Positions 1 through 6,662 of a stretch of 64,000 nucleotides of DNA are shown piece by piece. The stretch is from Sphingobium sp. KCTC 72723 (lineage in GTDB: Bacteria > Pseudomonadota > Alphaproteobacteria > Sphingomonadales > Sphingomonadaceae). Under the pieces are notes generated by a model that ran no database searches, was not told where the DNA came from, and worked only from the letters and a program-made list of their open reading frames with translations. The position numbers and the translations under genes are program-made. Position 1 is the stretch's first letter. Each line of letters opens with the position of its first letter. The DNA lies in NCBI RefSeq assembly GCF_014280435.1, contig NZ_CP060388.1, forward strand, positions 4,186,001 through 4,250,000. The letters run 5' to 3'.

Positions 1-276
1 GAACGCCAGCTGCGCGGCGTGGCCGTGGGGATGCCCGCCAAGGTCACGTCCGACCTGTATGGCAGCGACGTCGTCTATCATGGCAAGGTCGTGGGCTTTG
101 CCGGTGGCACCGGATCGTCGCTGTCGCTGATCCCGGCGCAGAATGCGACCGGCAACTGGATCAAGGTGGTGCAACGGGTGCCGCTGCGCATCGCGCTGGA
201 CCCCAAGGAACTGGCGGCCCATCCGCTGCGTGTCGGCCTGTCGATGGAGGTCGAGATCGACCTTTCGGCCAAATAG
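1..276 (+). CDS. EmrA/HlyD-family efflux adaptor, C-terminal part
   Basis: The reading frame is open from the first base, so this is the 3' end of a gene starting outside the window. About 91 residues remain. The stretch LIPAQNATGNWIKVVQRVP is typical of the beta-barrel region of EmrA-type membrane-fusion proteins, which sit in the periplasm and link an inner-membrane pump to an outer-membrane channel. It ends 15 bases before a DHA2-family exporter gene, the usual emrA-emrB order. Family call is firm; the exported substrate cannot be told. Confidence 0.85.
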   Translation, partial: ERQLRGVAVGMPAKVTSDLYGSDVVYHGKVVGFAGGTGSSLSLIPAQNATGNWIKVVQRVPLRIALDPKELAAHPLRVGLSMEVEIDLSAK

Positions 277-291
277 AGGACGACTGGCGAC

Positions 292-1821
292 ATGAGCGGC
301 GCGGACGATATTTTCTCGCGGCTGTCGCCGCGGACCCGGACATTGGCGGGACTTGTGCTGGCCATGAGCAATTTCATGGTCGTGCTGGACCTGACCATCG
401 CCAATGTGTCGGTGCCGCATATCGCAGGCAATCTGGGCATATCGCCCGATCAGGGGACGTGGATCATCACGTCCTACGCCGTTGCCGAGGCGATCTGCGT
501 GCCGCTCACCGGCTGGCTGGCGCAACGCTTTGGCGTGGTGAAGATGTTCACTTGGTCGATGGTCGGCTTTGGCCTGTTTTCCGTGCTGTGCGGCCTGTCC
601 ATGTCGCTGACCATGCTGGTCGCCTGCCGCATTGGCCAGGGGCTGTGCGGCGGGCCGATCATGCCGATGTCGCAAACGCTGATGCTGCGCATCTTTCCCC
701 CCGAACAGAGGGGACGGGCGATGGGGCTGTGGGCGATGACCACGCTGCTCGGCCCGGCGATGGGACCGATCATCGGCGGTTACATCAGCGACAACTGGTC
801 CTGGCACTGGATATTCTTCATCAACCTGCCGATCGCGGTCGTGTGCGTATTTGCGGCACAAGCGCTGCTGCGTCCGGTGGAAACCGAAACGGCGCGCGTG
901 CCGATCGACCGGATGGGGCTGTTCCTGCTGATATTCTGGATCGGCTGTTTGCAGATCATGCTGGACATCGGGCGCGACCATGACTGGTTTGCCGATCCGC
1001 TGATCGTCATATTAGCGTTGCTGGCGGCGATTGGTTTTGCTGCGTTCATCATCTGGGAACTGACGGAAAAGCATCCGATCGTGGATCTGCGGGTGTTCCG
1101 TCATATCGGCTATACGTCGGGCGTATTCACGCTGGCGCTCTGTTTTGGTGCCTATTTCGCCGGCATCGTCGTCATTCCCCAATGGTTGCAGACGTCGCAG
1201 GGCTATACCGCGACATGGGCGGGCATGTTGACGGCGATGACTGCCGTGGCGGCGCTGATGGCGGCGCCGGTCGCGGCAAAGATGATGGCGAAAACCGACC
1301 CGCGCCTGATGATTTCGGGGGCCGTCGCCTGGCTGGGCCTCATGACGCTGTGGCGCGCGCAATGGACCAGCGGGATCGATTTCTGGTCGATGGCCGCGCC
1401 GCAATTCATTCAGGGCTTTGCCATGCCCTTTTTCATGATTCCGCTGACGACGCTGACGCTGGGATCTGTCGAGCCGGATGAAACCGCGTCTGCGGCAGGG
1501 TTACAGAATTTCCTGCGCACCATGGCAATTGCGGTGTCCACATCGCTGGTCCTGACCGGCTGGGGCGATGCGCAGCGTGTGTCGCGCAACGACCTTGCCG
1601 CCAATTTGCAGCCCACCGATACGCTGTCGACGCTGGCGGCAATGGGCTTTTCGCCGGAACGCGCGCGGCAGATGATTTCCAATATCGTCGAACAGGAAGC
1701 GATCGTGATGGCGGTCGATCATATCTTCCTGATATCGGCAGCGGTGTCCTTCTTTGCCGCAGCGATCGTGTGGCTCGCGCCGCGCCCAAGGGCAAACGTG
1801 GACACGTCCGCCGCGCATTGA
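292..1821 (+). CDS. emrB: DHA2-family (EmrB/QacA) MFS drug exporter
   Basis: A 509-residue, very hydrophobic protein with the spacing of about 14 membrane helices, which is normal for DHA2 exporters. The N-terminal part carries the typical FMVVLDLTIANVSVPHIAG helix 1 and the TWIITSYAVAEAICVPLTGW stretch of the second segment. It should be the proton-driven inner-membrane pump working with the EmrA-type adaptor encoded just upstream (15-base gap, probably one operon). An unlinked TolC-type channel would be needed. Substrates may be hydrophobic drugs or fatty acids; this is inference from the family. Confidence 0.9.
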   Translation: MSGADDIFSRLSPRTRTLAGLVLAMSNFMVVLDLTIANVSVPHIAGNLGISPDQGTWIITSYAVAEAICVPLTGWLAQRFGVVKMFTWSMVGFGLFSVLCGLSMSLTMLVACRIGQGLCGGPIMPMSQTLMLRIFPPEQRGRAMGLWAMTTLLGPAMGPIIGGYISDNWSWHWIFFINLPIAVVCVFAAQALLRPVETETARVPIDRMGLFLLIFWIGCLQIMLDIGRDHDWFADPLIVILALLAAIGFAAFIIWELTEKHPIVDLRVFRHIGYTSGVFTLALCFGAYFAGIVVIPQWLQTSQGYTATWAGMLTAMTAVAALMAAPVAAKMMAKTDPRLMISGAVAWLGLMTLWRAQWTSGIDFWSMAAPQFIQGFAMPFFMIPLTTLTLGSVEPDETASAAGLQNFLRTMAIAVSTSLVLTGWGDAQRVSRNDLAANLQPTDTLSTLAAMGFSPERARQMISNIVEQEAIVMAVDHIFLISAAVSFFAAAIVWLAPRPRANVDTSAAH

Positions 1822-1894
1822 GCGCTGCGGGTGCCTTCCGCCAATTGACGCGGCGCAGCATCACGGCCACCTAGGGGCGCGAAGGGGCGGGACA

Positions 1895-2476
1895 ATGCGA
1901 ATCGTCATCATCGATGACAGCGGCCTGCGTGCGAGTGTCCTGGAGGAAGGGCTGCGCGACGCGGGTTATGACGATATTCATATCGTGCCGCCGCGCGGCG
2001 GGTTCGTCGCGCGGTTGGAACGCATGGCCCCCGATGTCGTGCTGATGGACCTGGGCAGCCCCAGCCGCGACACGCTGGAAGAAATGTTGTCGGTCAGCCG
2101 TGCGCTCGCCCGGCCGATCGCCATGTTCGTGGACCAGTCCGACGACGCGATGATCGGCGCGGCGATCGACGCGGGCGTATCTGCCTATGTCGTCGATGGT
2201 CTGCGCAAGGAACGGGTCAAGCCCGTGCTGGAACTGGCGGTGCGCCGCTTCAATGCCTTTGCCAAGATGCAAAGCGAACTGGACGAGGCGCGCACGGCCT
2301 TGTCCGATCGCAAGGTCATAGACCGGGCCAAGTCCATCCTGATGAATCAGCGCGCTTTGTCGGAACAGGATGCCTATGCGCTGTTGCGGTCCGCCGCGAT
2401 GAACCAGGGCAAGAGGATCGTGGAGGTCGCACAGGCACTGATTACCGCCAGCGACCTGCTGGGAGGAGGATTATGA
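1895..2476 (+). CDS. nasT: NasT, ANTAR-domain transcription antiterminator for nitrate assimilation
   Basis: A 193-residue protein. Residues 1-120 form a receiver-like domain beginning MRIVIIDDSG, with an aspartate at position 52 (LMDLG) where response regulators are phosphorylated. Residues about 130-185 (DRKVIDRAKSILMNQ...) are an ANTAR RNA-binding domain. The ATG at 1895 was chosen because the fold starts there; the upstream extension of the open frame is not protein-like. It overlaps nasS by ATGA. In known NasS-NasT systems NasS holds NasT inactive until nitrate binds, then NasT prevents termination in leader RNAs. Two candidate leaders lie downstream, at 3746-3870 and 6517-6648. Confidence 0.92.
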   Translation: MRIVIIDDSGLRASVLEEGLRDAGYDDIHIVPPRGGFVARLERMAPDVVLMDLGSPSRDTLEEMLSVSRALARPIAMFVDQSDDAMIGAAIDAGVSAYVVDGLRKERVKPVLELAVRRFNAFAKMQSELDEARTALSDRKVIDRAKSILMNQRALSEQDAYALLRSAAMNQGKRIVEVAQALITASDLLGGGL

Positions 2477-3687
2477 CGACGAGCCTGCGTATCGCCTTCC
2501 TGCCGTTGACCGATGCGGCCGTGCTGGTCGCCGCGCGCGAACGCGGTTTTGCGGAGGAAGAAGGCATCGCCCTAGACTTGGTGCGCACCACCAGTTGGGC
2601 GACGTTGCGCGACCGGCTGGTCTATGGTCAGGTGCAGGCCGCCCATATGCTGGCCCCGCTGGCGGTTGCGGTGACGCTGGGGCTGAGCCAGCAGCCTGCG
2701 CCGCTGGCCGCGCCCTACAAACTCAACGTCAACGGCAACATGCTGGTGATGGCGTGCGAATTTGCCCGCGCGCTGGACCCGAACCTTGTCAGTCGTCTGG
2801 CCGATCCGCTGGGGACCGCGCATGATTTTGCCGCCGCCATCGGCCTGTGGCGGCGCAAGCCGGTAATTGGCGTCGTCCACCGTTTTTCCAGCCATGCCGT
2901 CATGCTGCGTTACTGGCTGGCGAGCGCGGGTATCGATCCCGACCGGGACGTGGTGCTGCGCGTGCTGCCGCCGTCGCTGACGGTGGAAGCGATGCGAGGC
3001 GGGGAGATTGACGGTTTCATCGCGGGCGAACCGTGGGGCAGCGCTGCGGTCGAGGCGGGACTGGCCGAAACTGTGGCGATCGGCGAACGCATCTGGCAGC
3101 GCGGGGTGGAAAAAATACTGGCCTTCCGTGAGGCGTGGATGGAGGAAAATCCCGATACGGTCGACCGGCTGCTGCGCGCGCTGGCGCGGGCGGCGACATG
3201 GTGCGACGACCCGGCCCATCATGGCGATCTGGCCGACCTGCTCGCCCGGCCCGATTATGTCGATCAGCCTGCCGACATCATCCTGCGCGCCCTGTCGGGT
3301 GGCATAGTGGCGCGAGCGGGCGAAGCGCCGATTCCCAATCCCGATTTTCTGCTGTTCGCGCGCGAAGCCACGCCCTTTCCGTGGCGCAGCCAGGCATTGT
3401 GGATCTATTCGCAACTGGTGCGCTGGAACATGGTCGATCATGACCCGGCGACCGCCGCGAAAGCGGCTGCGGTGTTCCGGCCCGACATTTTCCGCCGGGC
3501 GCTGGTGAATAGCGACATGGCCATGCCGGGCGCCAGCATGAAAGTGGAAGGGGCGCTGGGTTCTCCCCTGGCGGTGGGATCGCGCCGGGGCGAATTGACG
3601 CTGGGACCGGACCGATTCTTCGACGGGCGCATGTTCGACCCGGAACGGATCGAGGAGTTTCTTGCTTCCTTTCCGCCGCTGCGTTGA
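2473..3687 (+). CDS. nasS: NasS, cytoplasmic nitrate sensor of the NrtA/CmpA-like fold
   Basis: A 404-residue protein related to the periplasmic nitrate/bicarbonate-binding proteins NrtA and CmpA. It begins MTTSLRIAFLPLTDAAVLVA with no signal peptide, which is the mark of NasS rather than of a transporter subunit. It overlaps nasT by four bases (ATGA), so the two are translationally coupled. Known role: it binds nitrate or nitrite and releases NasT for antitermination. There are no permease or ATPase genes next to it, supporting the sensor reading over an ABC transport role. Confidence 0.9.
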   Translation: MTTSLRIAFLPLTDAAVLVAARERGFAEEEGIALDLVRTTSWATLRDRLVYGQVQAAHMLAPLAVAVTLGLSQQPAPLAAPYKLNVNGNMLVMACEFARALDPNLVSRLADPLGTAHDFAAAIGLWRRKPVIGVVHRFSSHAVMLRYWLASAGIDPDRDVVLRVLPPSLTVEAMRGGEIDGFIAGEPWGSAAVEAGLAETVAIGERIWQRGVEKILAFREAWMEENPDTVDRLLRALARAATWCDDPAHHGDLADLLARPDYVDQPADIILRALSGGIVARAGEAPIPNPDFLLFAREATPFPWRSQALWIYSQLVRWNMVDHDPATAAKAAAVFRPDIFRRALVNSDMAMPGASMKVEGALGSPLAVGSRRGELTLGPDRFFDGRMFDPERIEEFLASFPPLR

Positions 3688-3708
3688 AAAAGCCGTGAAA
3701 ATTGTGCC

Positions 3709-3737
3709 TTGCAACATGATGCGATTCGCGGGATAAA
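3709..3737 (+). promoter_or_regulatory. putative sigma70-type promoter of the nitrate transporter transcript
   Basis: TTGCAA at 3709-3714 and GATAAA at 3732-3737 are separated by 17 bases; each matches the consensus at four of six positions. Initiation would fall near 3744, directly in front of the first leader hairpin (3746). The same spacing recurs before the nirB leader. This is a visual call. Confidence 0.45.
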
Positions 3738-3745
3738 GGCATTGT

Positions 3746-3870
3746 CGCGCGATGAAGCGCGTTTATACGGATGTGCGTTCCCAAGGGCGGGACTGCCATC
3801 CCCATCCACATCGCAGCAAAGCCGCTGACCGGACATGCCATAGGGCGTCGTCCGGCCTGCGGCTTTTTTT
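3746..3870 (+). promoter_or_regulatory. ANTAR-type antitermination leader upstream of the nitrate transporter
   Basis: Three hairpins in order. The first is CGCGC/GCGCG (3746-3750, 3757-3761) with six-base loop GATGAA. The second is GCGTTCCC/GGGACTGC (3775-3782, 3789-3796, one mismatch, one G-T pair) with six-base loop AAGGGC. The third is a terminator: AAAGCCGC (3818-3825) pairs with GCGGCTTT (3859-3866), with an inner CCGGAC/GTCCGG stem and a run of seven T at 3864-3870. Paired hexaloop hairpins with A at loop position 1 and G at position 4 are the known ANTAR target; loop two fits, loop one has G at both positions 1 and 4. The leader starts 59 bases after nasS. Confidence 0.75.
3818..3870 (+). 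terminator. regulated intrinsic terminator before the nitrate transporter gene
   Basis: An 8-base outer stem (AAAGCCGC with GCGGCTTT), a 6-base inner stem (CCGGAC with GTCCGG) and a seven-T run, ending 31 bases before the transporter ATG. A strong terminator in front of a gene only makes sense if it is conditionally read through. Confidence 0.85.
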
Positions 3871-3901
3871 CGTGTCCAATTCCGTTTTCTGGGGACGTAT
3901 C

Positions 3902-5146
3902 ATGGCAACTGCTTATTGGGATCGCGACAAGGAGGGTGAGCAGCCCGCCGTCGCGACCAGCTTCTGGAAGGCCGGCCACACGCCGACCCTTATCGCCGCT
4001 TTTCTCTATTTCGACCTTGCCTTCATGGTGTGGGTCTTGCTGGGGCCGCTTGCCCCGATGATTGCCACCACGCTGGCGCTGACCCCGGCCGAAAAGGGGC
4101 TGATGGTCGCCACGCCGACGCTGATGGGCGCGCTGCTGCGCGTGGTCAACGGCCTGCTGGTCGACCGTATCGGCCCGAAATTGTCGGGCGCGATCAGCCA
4201 GGTGATCGTCATCGTCGGCTTGTTCACGGCCTGGATGATGGGCGTCAGCAGCTTTGAAGGCACGCTGGCGCTGGGCGTCGTGCTGGGCTTTGCGGGGGCA
4301 AGCTTTGCCATCGCGCTGCCGCTGGCCAGCCGCTGGTATCCGCCCGAACATCAGGGCAAGGCAATGGGCCTGGCCGGTATGGGCAATAGCGGCACGGTAT
4401 TGGCGTCGCTGTTCGCCCCGGTGCTGGCCAAGCTGTTCGGCTGGAACGCGGTGCTGGGCCTGGCCTGCATCCCGCTGTCGATCGTGTTCGTGGTCTATAT
4501 GATCATGGCGAAGGACGCGCCCAATGCGCCAGCACCAAAGAAGATCGTCGATTATTTTCAACCGCTTAAACAAGCCGATGCCTGGCTGCTCATGGCCTTT
4601 TACGCCGTCACCTTCGGCGGTTTCGTCGGGCTGGCCGCTTCGCTGCCCATCTACTTCACAGACCAGTTCGGCCTGACGCCGATCGTGGCGGGGTACTGCA
4701 CCGCAGGCTGCGTGTTCGCCGGGTCGCTGGTCCGTCCGATGGGCGGGGCGCTGGCCGACAAGATCGGCGGCGTGAAAGCGTTGATGATCGTCTACATCAT
4801 TGCCGCCATCGCGCTGGCCGGGGTCGCTTATGCCACCACCCTGCCTGCGGCGCTGGGCCTGTTCGTCCTTGCCATGCTGGCGCTCGGCACGGGCAATGGT
4901 TCGGTGTTCCAACTGGTGCCGCAGCGGTTTCAGGCCGAAATCGGCGTGATGACCGGGCTGGTCGGCATGGCTGGCGGCATTGGCGGCTTCTACCTTGCCA
5001 GTTCGCTGGGCTTTGCCAAGCAGCTGACCGGCAGCTTTTCCGCCGGGTTCCTGATCTTTGCCGGGCTTTCGGTGCTGGCCTTCGTCGGCGTCGCGCTGGT
5101 CAAGGCCCGCTGGCGCGCAACCTGGACCACGGGCGCACGCATCTGA
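3902..5146 (+). CDS. narK: NarK/NasA-type MFS nitrate/nitrite transporter
   Basis: A 414-residue, 12-helix membrane protein. Two glycine-rich stretches, GMGNSGTVLASLFAP and GTGNGSVFQLVPQRF, are the nitrate signatures of the NNP family; they line the anion path in NarK. The ATG at 3902 is used because the frame upstream runs through the leader terminator and is not coding. Its position after nasTS and before nirBD and nasA points to assimilatory nitrate uptake. Transcription probably depends on NasT reading through the terminator at 3818-3870. A nitrite/nitrate exchanger role is also possible. Confidence 0.9.
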   Translation: MATAYWDRDKEGEQPAVATSFWKAGHTPTLIAAFLYFDLAFMVWVLLGPLAPMIATTLALTPAEKGLMVATPTLMGALLRVVNGLLVDRIGPKLSGAISQVIVIVGLFTAWMMGVSSFEGTLALGVVLGFAGASFAIALPLASRWYPPEHQGKAMGLAGMGNSGTVLASLFAPVLAKLFGWNAVLGLACIPLSIVFVVYMIMAKDAPNAPAPKKIVDYFQPLKQADAWLLMAFYAVTFGGFVGLAASLPIYFTDQFGLTPIVAGYCTAGCVFAGSLVRPMGGALADKIGGVKALMIVYIIAAIALAGVAYATTLPAALGLFVLAMLALGTGNGSVFQLVPQRFQAEIGVMTGLVGMAGGIGGFYLASSLGFAKQLTGSFSAGFLIFAGLSVLAFVGVALVKARWRATWTTGARI

Positions 5147-5169
5147 TTTGACGAGTTTGGAGGGGCGGG

Positions 5170-5195
5170 GGCGGACCTTCCCAAGGAAGGCCGCC
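5170..5195 (+). terminator. intercistronic hairpin between transporter and porin
   Basis: GGCGG-A-CCTTCC (5170-5181), loop CAA, then GGAAGGCCGCC (5185-5195): an 11-pair stem with one bulged A. There is no T run, only TCCTT, so it may be a weak terminator or an RNA-stabilising hairpin that lowers or protects expression within the operon. Confidence 0.5.
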
Positions 5196-5238
5196 TCCTT
5201 AACAGTGTCGCAACATCATCCAGGGGGGATGAATTTCC

Positions 5239-6459
5239 ATGAAATATATGATCGCAACGGCGGCCACATTGGCCGTCGCAGGGAACGCCATGCCTGCTGC
5301 ACATGCTCAGGACATCGTCCTCAAGCCCGTCGCCGAAGCCCGGCTGCGCTACGAACAGGCCGACCAGAAGGGGCTGGCGAGCGAGCAGTCCGACGCGCTG
5401 ACCGTGCGCGCCCGTGCTGGCCTGACCGCCAGCAGCGGCGCGCTGTCGGCGACCGTGGTGGGGCAGGGGACGCTTGCGGTCATCGACAAATATTATGACG
5501 GCCTGAATGGCGCTGCGACTCGGCCGATCGTTGCCGATCCTGAAAATATCGCGCTCTACATCGCCCAGCTGCAATATAAGACCAAGACACTGACACTCAC
5601 CGGCGGGCGGCAGAAAATCGCGCTGGATGACGAACGCTTCGTCGGCAATGTCGCCTTCCGTGACAACGGCCAGACGTTCGACGCGGTGCGCGCCGAACTG
5701 ACCCCGGCCAAGGGGCTGAAGGTGGACCTGTCCTACGCCTGGAGCGTGCGCACCATCTGGGGTTTTCAGGGCAAAAATGCGCGGCAGCAGGCGGTGAGCG
5801 GCGACAATATCTTCGCTAACCTGTCCTACGTCACGCCCATCGGCGCGCTGACCGGCTTTGCCTATCTCGTCGATCAGGATGAAGCCGCGATGCAGGGCTT
5901 TCGCATGTCCAGCCAGACCTATGGCGTGCGGCTGGCAGGCGCGCGTCCGCTGTCGAAGGTGGCGAAGCTCAGCTACCAGCTCAGCTATGCGCGCCAGTCG
6001 GACTATCACCGCAATCCCAACGATTACAGCGCCGACTATTGGCTGGCCGACGCGACGCTGGACGTGAAGGGATGGAAGCTCAACGCAGGCTATGAAGTGC
6101 TGGGCGCGAGTCGGGGTGCCGCTCTCACCAGTTTTCAGACGCCGCTCGGCACCAATTTCAAGTTTCAGGGCTGGGCCGACAAGTTTCTGATCACCCCTGC
6201 CAATGGCATCCGCGACCTGTATGTCGGCGGCGGTTATGGCTGGAAACAGCTGGGTCCGCTGTCGGGCGTGGCGTTGATGGCGACCTGGCATCGCTTCGAC
6301 AGCGACCGGCTGGACCAGCATTATGGCAATGAGATCAACCTTATCGCATCGGCGAAGGTGAAAAAGACGGCCCTGTCCGTCCGCTACGCCCGTTATGATG
6401 CCAAGGTGACGGCGACCGACACTCACAAACTGTGGATTCAGGCCGACTGGGCCTATTGA
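5239..6459 (+). CDS. outer-membrane porin-like protein (alginate-export/Alginate_exp type fold)
   Basis: A 406-residue protein with a cleavable signal peptide (MKYMIATAATLAVAGNAMPA, cleavage near AHA-QD). The mature part has alternating polar/hydrophobic strands, aromatic girdles and ends HKLWIQADWAY, as in outer-membrane beta barrels. It resembles the alginate-export porin family often found in sphingomonad nutrient clusters. Placed between the nitrate transporter and nirB, it probably lets nitrate or nitrite through the outer membrane; that substrate is inferred from context only. Shine-Dalgarno-like AGGGGG lies just upstream. Confidence 0.75.
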   Translation: MKYMIATAATLAVAGNAMPAAHAQDIVLKPVAEARLRYEQADQKGLASEQSDALTVRARAGLTASSGALSATVVGQGTLAVIDKYYDGLNGAATRPIVADPENIALYIAQLQYKTKTLTLTGGRQKIALDDERFVGNVAFRDNGQTFDAVRAELTPAKGLKVDLSYAWSVRTIWGFQGKNARQQAVSGDNIFANLSYVTPIGALTGFAYLVDQDEAAMQGFRMSSQTYGVRLAGARPLSKVAKLSYQLSYARQSDYHRNPNDYSADYWLADATLDVKGWKLNAGYEVLGASRGAALTSFQTPLGTNFKFQGWADKFLITPANGIRDLYVGGGYGWKQLGPLSGVALMATWHRFDSDRLDQHYGNEINLIASAKVKKTALSVRYARYDAKVTATDTHKLWIQADWAY

Positions 6460-6468
6460 TCGACCGCG

Positions 6469-6502
6469 AACGGAATCGCTTGAGCGTGTCGGCGATTCCG
6501 TT
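6469..6502. promoter_or_regulatory. 11-base inverted repeat over the nirB promoter (possible operator)
   Basis: AACGGAATCGC at 6469-6479 is repeated as its exact reverse complement GCGATTCCGTT at 6492-6502. The arms flank the candidate -35 box (6480-6485) and the right arm fills the spacer up to the -10 box (6503-6508). It could be a regulator site or the terminator of the porin gene; the placement over a promoter favours a site. Confidence 0.5.
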
Positions 6503-6508
6503 TATGGT
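6480..6508 (+). promoter_or_regulatory. putative sigma70-type promoter of the nirB transcript
   Basis: TTGAGC (6480-6485) and TATGGT (6503-6508) are spaced by 17 bases, each four of six to consensus. Start of transcription would fall near 6515, again immediately before the first leader hairpin, mirroring the layout at 3709-3746. Confidence 0.45.
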
Positions 6509-6516
6509 GCAATGCA

Positions 6517-6648
6517 AGAGGACAGAGTTGTCCTTCCAACCATAGCCAATATGATCCAGGGACGGGTCGTTGCGGCACTTATGATGGCAAAGCCGCCATC
6601 CTGACTTCCGGTTCTAACCGGGGGTCAGGATGGCGGCTTTTTTGTTTT
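6517..6648 (+). promoter_or_regulatory. ANTAR-type antitermination leader upstream of nirB
   Basis: First hairpin: AGGAC/GTCCT (6519-6523, 6530-6534) with six-base loop AGAGTT. Second hairpin: ATGATCC/GGGTCGT (6551-6557, 6564-6570, two G-T pairs) with six-base loop AGGGAC. Both loops have A at position 1 and G at position 4, the known ANTAR recognition pattern. A 17-pair perfect terminator stem with a T run follows at 6589-6648. Spacing of all parts is close to the leader at 3746-3870. Known biology of NasT/NasR makes this a very likely NasT target. Confidence 0.85.
6589..6648 (+). terminator. 17-bp regulated terminator before nirB
   Basis: Bases 6589-6605 (AAAGCCGCCATCCTGAC) pair perfectly with 6624-6640, with a small CCGG/CCGG hairpin inside the loop (6608-6621), followed by T-rich 6638-6648. 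It ends 15 bases before the nirB ATG. An in-frame ATG inside this stem (6630) is not the start codon. Confidence 0.9.
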
Positions 6649-6662
6649 CTGGAGTGACGAGG

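Noticed and set aside
3278..4912. Long minus-strand frame opposite nasS and the transporter
   Set aside because: Runs through two strong genes and the leader; His/Arg/Gln-rich composition typical of shadow frames.
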